Numbered from the stretch's first letter, positions 8,647-18,174 are shown. The stretch: 64,000 bases of DNA from Hymenobacter sp. PAMC 26628 (GCF_001562275.1 NZ_CP014304.1:186001-250000); one strand, 5' to 3'. The notes: generated from the sequence alone by a model not told the origin. Numbers and translations are program-made.

Positions 8647-9657
8647 TTAAATCGAGCCCCGCGGGATGAGGCTAAAGGGGTTGCGCACCTTCTCGTGCCG
8701 CCCGGCCAGCAGCAGGGTGGCCGCCGTGCGGCCCATGTGGTGGAAGTCGGTCGTGATGACGGTCATGCCCAGCAGCTCCTTCAGCGGCGTTTCGTTGAAG
8801 CTGATGATGCCGATTTCGCGGCCCAATAGGTAAGGGGTCTGGCGTACTTTCTTCACCAGTTCCACCAGGTCGGTTTCGCGCACCACCACGTAGCAGGTGC
8901 CGGCCGCTAGCACCTCGTCGCGGGCGTTTTCGCGCACGGCAAAATCCTTGTCGTTGTAGGTGCAAAACTGCCGGAACCCCTGGTCAATCTCCACCGGGTA
9001 GTTGTCGTCGCTGGGCAAAATCATCCGCATCCGCGGGTACTTCACTAGGTCGGCGGTCGCCGCGTCCAGGGCCCCGCCAATGTCGCGCGCAAAATCCTGG
9101 TACACCGCCAGGCAGTCGTAATGCAACTCCGGCACGTCTTTGTCCAGCAGCACCAGCTTGGCCGGCGGAATGGTACGCAGCACGCTTAGGTACGCTTCGG
9201 GCGGCGTGGTGTAGGTGAAGTGCGGCATCACCACGTAGTAGCTGTACTTGCCCAGGCTGCGCTCGATGATGCCCTTGAACAGCTCGGCGTTGTAGTGGTG
9301 AATCTGCAAATCAACGGTCGCCCGGTCGCCCAGCGCTTCCAGGAAGGCGTAATAAATCTCCTTTTTGTACGAGCTGAGCTTGTTGAACACCAGCAGAATC
9401 TTGGGCTTGTCGGGCTCGCGCGACAGCACGTAGTAGCCCTTGCCCTGCACCGAGGTGATGAAGTTGCGCTCGCGCAGCTCGCGGTAGGCCTTCTCCACCG
9501 TGTCGCGGGCCAGGTAATACTCCTCGCTCATCTCGCTGATGGACGGCAGCTGCACGCCCGCCGTCAAGTGCCCCCGCTCGATGTCGGCAATAACCGACTG
9601 CACAATCTGCTTGTACTTAGGTATTTGGTCAAGCGGATTGAGCTGCAGCTGGTACAT
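8647..9657 (-). CDS. GntR-family regulator with sugar-binding-protein-like domain, probable rhamnose regulator
   Basis: 336 residues. The N-terminal winged helix (residues 1-75; IPKYKQIVQSVIADIERGHL, then LPSISEMSEEYYLARDTVEK) is a GntR DNA-binding domain. From about residue 85 the chain looks like a LacI/periplasmic-binding-protein effector domain (KPKILLVFNKLSSYKKEIYYA ... GIISFNETPLKELLGMTVI ... GRTAATLLL). It lies between rhaI and rhaT on the same strand, so it probably senses L-rhamnose or an intermediate and controls the divergent rha block. The effector is inferred from position only. Bacteroides uses an AraC-type RhaR, so this would be a different regulator solution. Confidence 0.85.
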   Translation of the reverse strand: MYQLQLNPLDQIPKYKQIVQSVIADIERGHLTAGVQLPSISEMSEEYYLARDTVEKAYRELRERNFITSVQGKGYYVLSREPDKPKILLVFNKLSSYKKEIYYAFLEALGDRATVDLQIHHYNAELFKGIIERSLGKYSYYVVMPHFTYTTPPEAYLSVLRTIPPAKLVLLDKDVPELHYDCLAVYQDFARDIGGALDAATADLVKYPRMRMILPSDDNYPVEIDQGFRQFCTYNDKDFAVRENARDEVLAAGTCYVVVRETDLVELVKKVRQTPYLLGREIGIISFNETPLKELLGMTVITTDFHHMGRTAATLLLAGRHEKVRNPFSLIPRGSI

Positions 9658-9760
9658 GGGGCAAAAAGAGAAACGGAACGGTTGCGCAAGCTTAACACTT
9701 TTGAGCGCTTGCCACCGCTAACCAGGGCAGGGCCCCAAAAATCCGGCCGGCCCCGGGCCC

Positions 9761-10798
9761 TCATTCGGCCAAATAATTGCCGTAGCCCACCACCACCGTG
9801 GAGAGCACCACCAGGCCAATGCCCAGCGAGATGGTGCGCAGCGTGAGCCGGCTGGCCCCGCGCCACTCGTGCAGCAGCAGGCCCCACATGCTGCTGAAGG
9901 CGATGATAAACGCCATGTGCAGCGTCCAGCCCGAGAAGCGGTAGGGCCCCATCTGGCTGTCGCCCATGCCATAAAAGAAGAACTGGAAGTACCACGTCAG
10001 CCCCGCCAGGGCACAAAAAACGACGTTGCGCAGGGCCGGAAACGACGGGTTTAGGTAGTCGGTGTAGCTGTGGTTCTTCACGTTGAGGTACAGGCACCAC
10101 GCGGCGTTGGTGGTGAGCCCGCCCGCGAGGATGACGACTAGGATGGCGTTGTTGACGAAGAGCGGGTTGGTGCCGTTGGCCGCGGCCAGCGTGGCCAGGG
10201 GCTGCCCGGCCGTGAGCCCGAAGGACATGCACGCGCTCATGATGCCGCTGAAAACGGCCACGCCCAGCCCCTTGCGCAGGTCAAACTCGGCAATGGTGCC
10301 GCGCTTCTCGGCCTGGGTCTGCGTTTTTTCCTTGAGCAGCCCCGCCCGCCCGCAGATGACGATGCCCAGCACGCACACGCCCAGCCCCAGCAAGATGCAG
10401 CGGCCCGACGCCGTGCCCACCAGCTGGCCCAGCGTGCCGGCCCACAGCGGCGGCACCAGCGTGCCAAACACCGCGCACAGCCCCAGCGTGAAGGCCATGC
10501 CCAGCGAGAGCCCCAGGTAGCGCATCGCCAGCCCAAACGTGAGCCCGCCCGTGCCCCACAGCAGGCCCCAGAAATACACCCAGGCCAGCGTGCTGCCGGG
10601 GGTTTGGCGGAGCACGCCGAGTAGGTGGGGCACGGTGAGCAGGCCCAGCACCCAGGGCGCCACCAGCCACGACACCAGGCCGCCCACCAGCCAGTAGCTT
10701 TCCCAGGACCAGCCGTTCACCTTCTTGTAGGGCAAGTAAAAGCTGCCCGAGGCGAAGCCGCCCAGCGCGTGAAACAAAACTCCGAGAACAACTAGCAT
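9761..10798 (-). CDS. rhaT: L-rhamnose/proton symporter RhaT
   Basis: A 345-residue integral membrane protein with about ten hydrophobic segments. It shows the conserved RhaT beginning (GVLFHALGGFASGSFYLPYKKV, WSWESYWLVGG), an internal LGLSLGMAFTLGLCAVFGTL helix and the C-terminal FYGMGDSQMGPYRFSGW loop. It imports L-rhamnose across the inner membrane with protons. It starts at 10798, facing the divergently transcribed rhaEW gene across a 365-base control region. Length and motifs match the RhaT (DMT superfamily) family closely. Confidence 0.95.
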   Translation of the reverse strand: MLVVLGVLFHALGGFASGSFYLPYKKVNGWSWESYWLVGGLVSWLVAPWVLGLLTVPHLLGVLRQTPGSTLAWVYFWGLLWGTGGLTFGLAMRYLGLSLGMAFTLGLCAVFGTLVPPLWAGTLGQLVGTASGRCILLGLGVCVLGIVICGRAGLLKEKTQTQAEKRGTIAEFDLRKGLGVAVFSGIMSACMSFGLTAGQPLATLAAANGTNPLFVNNAILVVILAGGLTTNAAWCLYLNVKNHSYTDYLNPSFPALRNVVFCALAGLTWYFQFFFYGMGDSQMGPYRFSGWTLHMAFIIAFSSMWGLLLHEWRGASRLTLRTISLGIGLVVLSTVVVGYGNYLAE

Positions 10799-11163
10799 GG
10801 GCTGGGAAGATTTTTAGCAAAACTGTGGCTTTTGGCTTTCCCAGCCCTCCTGCACCTCCCTGCACTTCCCTGCACCCTCCTGCCCCTTGTGGGCCCTGCT
10901 GCTTGTTCGTCTCTAGCGGCGCGGTGAGTAGCGAAACCGGCGCTCAGGCCCGCGGGCAGTGGGCCGGCCGAAAAACTGAACGGTGTTTTTGGCCCCCAAC
11001 TGCTTTGGCGGGCCCGTGGGCCCCGCTGGTGGGTGGGCTGGGCCTTGCCGGGCCCCAAAAAAATGCCGCTAAGCAGGAGAGTACAGGAAGTTGGGGGCCC
11101 GGCGCCCGGCAAATTTTGCCAGCGCTTCCCTTTTACCGCCCCGGACGGCCGCCCGCTTCCCCC
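10799..11163. promoter_or_regulatory. Divergent intergenic control region, rhaT / rhaEW
   Basis: No gene is supported in these 365 bases. They separate rhaT (minus) from rhaEW (plus) and must hold both promoters. Visible features are three close repeats of CCTGCAC between about 10849 and 10876, and several GGGGCCC-type words. No clear TAnnTTTG box or palindrome matching the operators at 13327 was found. A frame open from 10825 joins rhaEW in phase, but its composition is unlike the homologue start. Confidence 0.5.
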
Positions 11164-13272
11164 ATGAAAGACACCCTCAATTTCCGCCACGTCAGCTACC
11201 GCTGGGACGAAGCCAAAGCCGCCGCCCTGGCCGGCGACGAAGTGGCCCTGTTCCTCTACCGCTCCAACCTGCTCGGGGCCGACCTACGCCTGACTAACTA
11301 CGCCGGCGGCAACACGTCGGTTAAAATCCAGGCCACCGACCCCGTGAGTGGCCAGCCCGTGGAGGTGATGTGGGTAAAGGGCTCGGGCGGCGACATCGGC
11401 ACGCTCACCCAAGCCGGCTGCGCCAACCTCTACGTCGAGAAGCTGCACCAGCTCAAGGCCCGCTACCGGGGCCTCGAATTTGAGGACGAGATGGTGGGCC
11501 TGTTCGAGTACTGCCTCTTCGACCCCAAGTGCGCTACGCCCAGCATCGACACGCCGCTGCACGGGCTGCTGCCCTTCCGGCACATCGACCACCTGCACCC
11601 CGATGCCCTCATCGCCATCGCCGCCAGCCAGGACGGCGAGGCCATCATGCACGAAATTTGGGGCGACACCCTGGGCTGGCTGCCTTGGCAGAAGCCGGGT
11701 TTCGACCTGGGCTTGCAGCTGGAGAAAATCGTGGCCGACAACCCCGGCCTGCGCGGCGTCATCTTGGGCGGCCACGGCCTGTTTACCTGGGGCGAAACGA
11801 GCTACGAATCGTATGTTAACACGCTCGAAGTGATTGAGATGGCGGCCACGTACCTCGAAGCCAACTACGGCAAGAAAGGCCCCGTATTCGGCGGCGTAAA
11901 GCTCGAAAATCGTCCCGATGCGGCCGCGCGCCGGGCGCAGGCTGCCGCCGCCCTTCCCGTGCTGCGCGGCCTGGCCAGCAGCCAACGCCGCATGTTGGGC
12001 CACTACACCGACGACGCCCGGGTGCTGGAGTTCGTGAACTCGCACGACCTGGCCCGCCTCGCCGCCAAAGGCACCAGTTGCCCCGACCACTTTTTGCGCA
12101 CCAAAATCCGCCCGCTCGTGCTCGACCCCGAGCAGATGAGCGGCGATCCTGCCGCCGTCAAAACCTGCCTGGAAGGTGCGTTTGCCGCCTACCGCCAGGC
12201 CTACGCGGCCTACTATGCGCGCAGCAAGCACGCCAATAGCCCGGCCATGCGCGACGCCAACCCGGTCATCATGCTGTGGCCCGGCGTGGGCTTGTTCTCC
12301 TTCGCCAAAGACAAGCAGACGGCCCGCGTGGCGGCCGAGTTTTACACCAACGCCATCAACGTGATGAAGGGCGCGGAGGCCGTGAGCACCTACCAGGGCC
12401 TGCCCGAGCAGGAAGCCTTTGACATCGAGTACTGGCTGCTCGAAGAAGCCAAGCTCCAGCGCATGGCCCCGCCCAAAGCCCTCTCGGGCAAGGTGGCCTA
12501 CGTGACCGGCGGCACCGGCGGCATCGGCAAAGCCATCTGCGAGGAATTGCTGAAGTTTGGGGCCTGCGTGGTGGCCGTGGACCGCGACCGCCTGCCCGAA
12601 ACCCAGGCGGACTTGCGTAAGAAATTTGGCCCGGACAGCGCCCTCACCGCGCCCATCGACGTGACCGATGCCGAGAGTATTGCCGAGTCGCTGCGGCAGG
12701 CGACGCTGCAATTTGGGGGGGTCGACATCGTGGTGAACTGCGCCGGCCTGAGCATTAGCAAGCCGCTGGCCGAGACGACCCAGGCCGACTGGGATATTCT
12801 CAACGACGTGCTGGTAAAAGGCCAGTTTCTGGTGAGCCAGGCGGCGGTGGCCGTCCTGCGCCAGCAGGGACTGGGCGGCGACATCGTGAACATTGCCAGC
12901 AAAAACGGCCTTGTGGCGGGCCCCAACAACGTGGCCTACGGCACGGCCAAAGCCGCCCAGCTGCACATGAGCCGCCTGCTGGCCGCCGAGCTGGGGCCCG
13001 ACAAAATCCGCGTCAACACCGTGAACCCCGACGCCGTGCTGCGCGGCTCCAAAATATGGGAGGGGGAGTGGGCCGCCGGCCGGGCCAAGGCCTACGGCAT
13101 TGCGGTGGAAGACCTACCCGCCCACTACGCCAAGCGCACGCTACTGGGCGAAGAGCTGCTCGCGGAAGACATTGCCAAAGCCGTGCGCGTGTTCGTCGAT
13201 GGCTCGCTGGCCAAGAGCACGGGCAACGTGCTGAACGTGGACGGCGGCGTGGCCATGGCCTTCGTGCGCTGA
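11164..13272 (+). CDS. rhaEW: Bifunctional rhamnulose-1-phosphate aldolase / lactaldehyde dehydrogenase
   Basis: A 702-residue fusion. Residues about 1-430 are a class II aldolase domain: GGNTSVKIQ, the metal-binding pair in HIDHLHPDAL (about 140) and GGHGLFTWG (about 202). Residues about 440-702 are a short-chain dehydrogenase: TGGTGGIGKA nucleotide loop (about 448), NCAGLS, and the YGTAK catalytic Tyr/Lys. The aldolase half splits L-rhamnulose-1-phosphate into dihydroxyacetone phosphate and L-lactaldehyde. The dehydrogenase half oxidises lactaldehyde to lactate. This matches the RhaEW arrangement known from other bacteria. The start MKDTLNFRHV is chosen because homologues begin there. The lactate product explains the nearby lutABC genes. 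Confidence 0.92.
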   Translation: MKDTLNFRHVSYRWDEAKAAALAGDEVALFLYRSNLLGADLRLTNYAGGNTSVKIQATDPVSGQPVEVMWVKGSGGDIGTLTQAGCANLYVEKLHQLKARYRGLEFEDEMVGLFEYCLFDPKCATPSIDTPLHGLLPFRHIDHLHPDALIAIAASQDGEAIMHEIWGDTLGWLPWQKPGFDLGLQLEKIVADNPGLRGVILGGHGLFTWGETSYESYVNTLEVIEMAATYLEANYGKKGPVFGGVKLENRPDAAARRAQAAAALPVLRGLASSQRRMLGHYTDDARVLEFVNSHDLARLAAKGTSCPDHFLRTKIRPLVLDPEQMSGDPAAVKTCLEGAFAAYRQAYAAYYARSKHANSPAMRDANPVIMLWPGVGLFSFAKDKQTARVAAEFYTNAINVMKGAEAVSTYQGLPEQEAFDIEYWLLEEAKLQRMAPPKALSGKVAYVTGGTGGIGKAICEELLKFGACVVAVDRDRLPETQADLRKKFGPDSALTAPIDVTDAESIAESLRQATLQFGGVDIVVNCAGLSISKPLAETTQADWDILNDVLVKGQFLVSQAAVAVLRQQGLGGDIVNIASKNGLVAGPNNVAYGTAKAAQLHMSRLLAAELGPDKIRVNTVNPDAVLRGSKIWEGEWAAGRAKAYGIAVEDLPAHYAKRTLLGEELLAEDIAKAVRVFVDGSLAKSTGNVLNVDGGVAMAFVR

Positions 13273-13326
13273 CGCCCCGGACGGCTGGCGGCTAATGCCG
13301 CCGCCAGCCACTAGCTGCCTGCACAA

Positions 13327-13354
13327 GCAATCGATTGAAAAGGCAATCGATTGC
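13327..13354. promoter_or_regulatory. Tandem palindromic operator-like sites upstream of susC
   Basis: The exact palindrome CAATCGATTG occurs twice (13328-13337 and 13344-13353), centres 16 bases apart; the second copy extends to GCAATCGATTGC. AT-rich half sites around a central CG are typical of LacI-family operators. They lie about 120-150 bases before the susC ATG, in the only sizeable gap between rhaEW and the susCD-rhamnosidase genes. No LacI-type regulator is in the window; the only local regulator is the GntR protein at 8647-9657. Confidence 0.55.
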
Positions 13355-13475
13355 CACAAAGCCCTATTGCCAGCGCAGCACTTAGGCAAATGCCGTCCCG
13401 CGCTGAAGCTGAATTACTTGCTGAGCAGGTCAATCAAATATTTCTTTCTTTTTCCTCTTTTCCCCTGTACCACCC

Positions 13476-16400
13476 ATGAAAAAACAACGTCTCTTTTTTC
13501 TGTGGCTATTGCTGCCTTTGTTGACGCTGGCCACCCGCGGGCTGGCCCAAACGGGGGCCCTCACGGGTCGGGTGCTCGACCCGAAGGGCGGGCCGGCCAT
13601 TGGCGCCACCGTGGTGGTGAAGGGTACCACGCTGGGGGCTTCGGTGAGCCCCGACGGCACCTTCACCATCAAGGCCGTGCCCAATGGCCCCCACACGCTG
13701 CTGGTTTCTTCCATTGGGTACACGCCCAAGCAAGTGCCCGTGACGGTGCCCCAGCCCGAGCCCCTGAGCGTATCGCTCGTTGAAAACGCCGCCAGCCTGG
13801 AAGACGTGGTGGTGGTAGGCTACGGCACCCAGAAGCGCGAAGACGTGACGGGCGCGGTGGCCACTGTGGACGTCCGCGCCGTGCGCGACCTGCCGGTGGT
13901 GAGCGTAGACCAGAAGTTGGCTGGCCAAGTGGCGGGCGTGCAGGTGAGCAACGTGACCGGCACGCCGGGCGGGGGCACCTCCATCAAGGTACGGGGCTCG
14001 GGCTCGATTGGGGCCGGCGACCAGCCGCTGTTCGTGATTGACGGCTTCCCAATTGCCAGCTCGTTCGGGCAGGTCGATAACCCGCTGAACTTGCTCAACC
14101 CCGACGATATTGAGACAATTACGGTGCTGAAGGACGCTTCTTCGACGGCCATCTACGGCTCGCGGGGGGCCAACGGCGTGGTGGTGATTACGACCAAGCG
14201 GGGCAAGGCCGGCGCAACCAACCTGGACGTGAGCGCCTACACTGGCATCCAGCAGGTGCCCAACAAAAAGCGGCCCCCGATGCTCAACGGGCAGGAATTT
14301 GCCCAGTACCGGCGCGACATCATCACCGACGATTTTGCAGCCCGGGGCGTGGCGGTGACCGATGCCGACATTCCGGTGGAGTTCCGCAATCCGGCCCAGT
14401 ACGGGGCGGGCACCAACTGGTACAACGAAATCCTGCACACGGCTCCCCAGAGCAGCCTCAACGCGACCCTTACCAAAGGCACCGAAGAGTTGCGCACGGC
14501 CCTTTCGCTGGGCTACCTCAACCAGGATGGCACGGTGCGCTACACCGGCTACAAGCGCTACACCGCCCGCCTCAGCGTGGAGGGCAAAGTGGGCCAGAAG
14601 ATTCGCCTGGGTTTGAACCTGGCCCCTACCTACGGCATTCAGCAGGGCAACGACTTCGAAAATAGCTTCGTGGACGTGCTGTCCCGCTCGCTTTGGCTCT
14701 CGCCGCTAGTGCCGGCCTTCGACGCCAACGGCAACCGCACCCCGTTCGTGGCCTCGCCGGGGATGTTCACGGGGCCCAACCCGCTCAACAGCCTGGAATT
14801 CGCGGGCACCACCCGCAAAACGCTTCAGGGCCTGGGCGGCACCTTTGCCGAATACGAGATTGTGCCGGGGCTGCGCCTGCGCTACAGTATCAACATCAAC
14901 TACGCCAACAACACGGCGTTCACGTTCAACCCGGCCAGTGTGGGCGGCATTTTTGCCCCGCCGCCGGTGGTGCCCAACTCCACCAGCACCAGCTACACGC
15001 GCTTTAACTGGCTGTCGGAAACGCTGCTGAGCTACGACAAGAAGTTTGGCACCGACCACACAATCAGCGCCGTGGCCGGCTACAGCGCGCAGAAAGAGCA
15101 TTTTGAGTCACAGTACCTCTTCGCCAACAACTACCCCGGCGACGACGTGCGCACCATCAACGCGGCGGCCCTATTGCCAAACTTCGGCGCCGACGTGCAG
15201 GAGTGGGCCCTGATATCGTACCTGGCCCGCGTTAACTACGCCTACAAGGACCGGTACCTGCTCACCGGCACGGTGCGGACGGACGGGTCGTCGCGCTTCG
15301 GCAGCCAGAACCGCTACGGCACGTTTCCGTCGGTGGCCGCGGGCTGGAACGTGATTAACGAGGACTTCATGCACCAACTGCCAACGCTGAGCAACCTGAA
15401 GGTGCGGGCCAGCTACGGCCTGACTGGCAACTTCAACATCGGCAACTACACGTCCATTGCGGGCGTGGCCTCGGGCTACGGCTACATCGGCAGCGGCATC
15501 GACGCCGGCGGCTCGGCCAACACGGCTTTTGGCGGGCAGCTGGCCCCCGGCCGGGCCCAGGTGTCGCTGCCCAACCCCAACCTGACTTGGGAGAAATCGA
15601 CCCAGCTCGACCTCGGGCTCGACTTGGGCATGTGGGACAACCGGCTCGCGTTCACGGTTGACTTCTACCACCGCATCACCAACGGCATCCTGCTCGACAA
15701 CCAGTTGCCGCTCTCGTCGGGCTATTCCAACGCCACCATCAACTCGGGCAAGGTGCTGAACCGGGGCTTGGAACTGGCCCTGGTTACGCGCAACCTCACC
15801 GGCGCCTTCACCTGGGGCACGAACCTGAACATCGCCTTCAACCACAACGAGGTGCTGGCCCTGAACCAGGACAACGCGCCGATTTACAGCGGGCGCAGCG
15901 GCGAGGGTAACCCCACCCACATCACGCAGGTGGGCCACCCCATCGGGGAGTTTTTTGGGTACACGGTGGACGGAGTATACACCAACGCGGCCGATTTCGC
16001 GGCCTCGCCCAAGCACATCACGTCGGTGCTGGGCTCTATTAAGTACCACGACGTGGACGGCAACGGCGTGATTGAGGCGGTGAAAGACTTCAGCGTCATC
16101 GGCCACGCCCAGCCCAAGTACCTGTGGGGCGTCACCAACAACTTCGGGTACAAGGGTTTCGACCTGGGCGTGATCATCACCGGCTCGCAGGGCGGGCAGG
16201 TGCTGAAAACGGCCAACCAGTACCTGCTCAACATCGACGGCATTTTCAACGTCGACCGCAAAATCCTGAACCGCTGGCGCTCGCCCGAAAACCCCGGCGA
16301 CGGCCGCACCCCCACCACCAACGGGGCCCGCGTCATCTACCGCGACGTGAACTCGGACTGGGTAGAGGACGGCTCGTTTGCCCGCATCCAGAACGTGACG

Positions 16401-16619
16401 CTGGGCTACCGCCTGCCCGCCGCGCTGCTCACCCGCACGGGCTTCGTGCGGGGCGTGCGCCTGTACGCCAGCGCCCAGAACCTGGCCACCTTCACCAAGT
16501 ACAGCGGGGCCAACCCCGAGGTGAGCCGCAACAACAGCTCGGTGCTGACGCCGGGCGAAGACTTTCTCAACTACCCGCTGGCCCGGACCATCATCTTCGG
16601 TACCAACCTGAGCTTCTAA
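13476..16619 (+). CDS. susC: SusC/RagA-type TonB-dependent outer-membrane transporter
   Basis: 1047 residues. A signal peptide (MKKQRLFFLWLLLPLLTLAT, cleavage after LAQ) is followed by a carboxypeptidase-regulatory-like domain (TGRVLDPKGGPAIGATVVV, about 27-105). A TonB-box/plug region follows (LEDVVVVGYGTQKREDVTGAV, about 110-240, with KVRGSGSIGAGDQPLFVIDG). The rest is a long beta-barrel ending LARTIIFGTNLSF, with the terminal Phe needed for outer-membrane assembly. It imports oligosaccharides together with the SusD partner 14 bases downstream, energised by TonB-ExbBD. Context implies rhamnose-containing glycans. Tandem operator-like palindromes lie upstream. Confidence 0.95.
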   Translation: MKKQRLFFLWLLLPLLTLATRGLAQTGALTGRVLDPKGGPAIGATVVVKGTTLGASVSPDGTFTIKAVPNGPHTLLVSSIGYTPKQVPVTVPQPEPLSVSLVENAASLEDVVVVGYGTQKREDVTGAVATVDVRAVRDLPVVSVDQKLAGQVAGVQVSNVTGTPGGGTSIKVRGSGSIGAGDQPLFVIDGFPIASSFGQVDNPLNLLNPDDIETITVLKDASSTAIYGSRGANGVVVITTKRGKAGATNLDVSAYTGIQQVPNKKRPPMLNGQEFAQYRRDIITDDFAARGVAVTDADIPVEFRNPAQYGAGTNWYNEILHTAPQSSLNATLTKGTEELRTALSLGYLNQDGTVRYTGYKRYTARLSVEGKVGQKIRLGLNLAPTYGIQQGNDFENSFVDVLSRSLWLSPLVPAFDANGNRTPFVASPGMFTGPNPLNSLEFAGTTRKTLQGLGGTFAEYEIVPGLRLRYSININYANNTAFTFNPASVGGIFAPPPVVPNSTSTSYTRFNWLSETLLSYDKKFGTDHTISAVAGYSAQKEHFESQYLFANNYPGDDVRTINAAALLPNFGADVQEWALISYLARVNYAYKDRYLLTGTVRTDGSSRFGSQNRYGTFPSVAAGWNVINEDFMHQLPTLSNLKVRASYGLTGNFNIGNYTSIAGVASGYGYIGSGIDAGGSANTAFGGQLAPGRAQVSLPNPNLTWEKSTQLDLGLDLGMWDNRLAFTVDFYHRITNGILLDNQLPLSSGYSNATINSGKVLNRGLELALVTRNLTGAFTWGTNLNIAFNHNEVLALNQDNAPIYSGRSGEGNPTHITQVGHPIGEFFGYTVDGVYTNAADFAASPKHITSVLGSIKYHDVDGNGVIEAVKDFSVIGHAQPKYLWGVTNNFGYKGFDLGVIITGSQGGQVLKTANQYLLNIDGIFNVDRKILNRWRSPENPGDGRTPTTNGARVIYRDVNSDWVEDGSFARIQNVTLGYRLPAALLTRTGFVRGVRLYASAQNLATFTKYSGANPEVSRNNSSVLTPGEDFLNYPLARTIIFGTNLSF

Positions 16620-16633
16620 CACCGCGCCCCACC

Positions 16634-18127
16634 ATGAAAAAACCCCTTATTTCCGCACTCGCCCTGGGCCTGCTGCTGGCCACCGCGGGCTGCAAGAAAA
16701 GCTTCCTCGACCTCCAGCCCCAGGCCACGACCAGCGCCGACAGCTTCTTTAAAAACCAGGACCAGGTGCAGCAGGCCGTGGACGGGGCCTACGCGCCCGT
16801 CCGCACGCTGGGCAACGTCGATTACTGGGTGTTCGGGGAGCTGCGCTCCGACAACACCACTTTTCAGTACAACGACAGCAACCGGGGCCAGGAGTCGCAA
16901 CGCGAATTCGTCGACGAATTTCTGATCAGCGCCAATTCCGAATCGGTGCAGGAGCTGTGGCAGGTGTCGTACAACGGCATCAGCCGCTGCAATGACGTAT
17001 TGGGCAAAATTGACGCTGTGACGATGCCCGCCGACAAGAAAAACCAGTACCTCGGGGAGGTGAAGTTCCTGCGGGCCCTGTACTACTACACCTTGGTGCG
17101 GCAGTTCGGCGGCGTGCCGCTGCGCCTGGAATCGGTGGCGTCTCCCACGGCGGCCAAGTCGCAGGGCCGCGCCCCGGCCGCCGACGTGTACGCCAGCATC
17201 ATCGCCGACCTGACCGACGCCGCTGCCAAGCTGCCCACCAAGGCCGCCTACGCTGCCGCCGACGCCGGCCGCGCCACCAAGGGCGCGGCCAACACCCTGC
17301 TCGCCTCGGTGTACCTCACCCAGAAAGATTACGCCGAGGCCGTGGCCCTGCTGCGCGACGTGCGCACCGGGGGCTACAGCCTGCTGCCGAGCTACCGCAG
17401 CGTGTTCGACCCCGCCAACAAGAACAATGCGGAGTCGATTTTTGAGATTCAGTACCTGGGCACCCAGCCCGACATTTCGAGCAGCTTCACCTTCATTTTT
17501 GCGCCCTACACCTCCGGCAACATCATTACCGGCGACGTCACTGCGCCCAACTTGGGCATCGGCTCGGGCTGGAACATTCCCACCCAGGACATGATTGACG
17601 CTTACGAGGCCGGCGACCTGCGCAAAACTGCCTCGCTCGCGCTGGGCTTTACCGACGCCACAGGCAAGTTCGTGGCCGTGCCCTACATCACCAAGTACAA
17701 CTTCGGCCTCGCGGCCCCCGGCCGCACCGATACCAACTTCCCCATGCTGCGCTACGCCGACGCGCTGCTGATGTACGCCGAGGCCCTGAACGAGCAAGGC
17801 TTCGCAGCCGGCGGGGAGGCCGCCGCCGCCCTCAACGAGGTGCGCAAGCGGGCCGGCCTGCCCGCCAAGGCCCCGGCCTCGCAGGCCGCCTTCCGCGACG
17901 CCGTGCTGCAAGAGCGCCGCGTGGAACTGGCCTTCGAAAACCAGCGCTGGTACGATTTGGTGCGCACCGGCCGCGCCGTGGACGTGATGAACGCCCACGG
18001 CACCCGCCAAAAAGCCCTGCAAACCTTCCTGCCCGCCAGCGCCTACCAGGTGACGGCCAACAAGCTGCTGCTGCCCATTCCGCAGCGCGAAGTGATGCTG
18101 GATAACTTAGTGCAAAATCCGCTGTGA
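16634..18127 (+). CDS. susD: SusD/RagB-type outer-membrane glycan-binding lipoprotein
   Basis: 497 residues. A lipoprotein signal peptide ends in LLLATAGC, so the Cys near residue 19 is lipidated. The rest fits RagB/SusD: FLDLQPQATTSADSFFKNQ near the N-terminus, KFLRALYYYTLVRQFGGVPL (a tetratricopeptide helix region), PMLRYADALLMYAEALNE and QERRVELAFENQRWYDLVR in the C-terminal half. It caps the SusC barrel at the cell surface and captures the glycan. It starts 14 bases after susC and is followed by the first rhamnosidase, so susC, susD and the GH78 genes form one polysaccharide utilisation operon. Confidence 0.95.
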   Translation: MKKPLISALALGLLLATAGCKKSFLDLQPQATTSADSFFKNQDQVQQAVDGAYAPVRTLGNVDYWVFGELRSDNTTFQYNDSNRGQESQREFVDEFLISANSESVQELWQVSYNGISRCNDVLGKIDAVTMPADKKNQYLGEVKFLRALYYYTLVRQFGGVPLRLESVASPTAAKSQGRAPAADVYASIIADLTDAAAKLPTKAAYAAADAGRATKGAANTLLASVYLTQKDYAEAVALLRDVRTGGYSLLPSYRSVFDPANKNNAESIFEIQYLGTQPDISSSFTFIFAPYTSGNIITGDVTAPNLGIGSGWNIPTQDMIDAYEAGDLRKTASLALGFTDATGKFVAVPYITKYNFGLAAPGRTDTNFPMLRYADALLMYAEALNEQGFAAGGEAAAALNEVRKRAGLPAKAPASQAAFRDAVLQERRVELAFENQRWYDLVRTGRAVDVMNAHGTRQKALQTFLPASAYQVTANKLLLPIPQREVMLDNLVQNPL

Positions 18128-18174
18128 GGCGAGCCCTGGGGCCCCTAAACGCCATGCCTGCAAATCCTTCCGCC

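Noticed and set aside
10825..11163. A 113-codon N-terminal extension of rhaEW
   Set aside because: The sequence is low-complexity and unlike homologues, which begin at MKDTLNFRHV; the region is needed for divergent promoters.
11284..12966. A 560-codon frame antisense to rhaEW
   Set aside because: It is the complement of a clear aldolase/dehydrogenase and shows no protein family; long antisense frames are common at this GC content.
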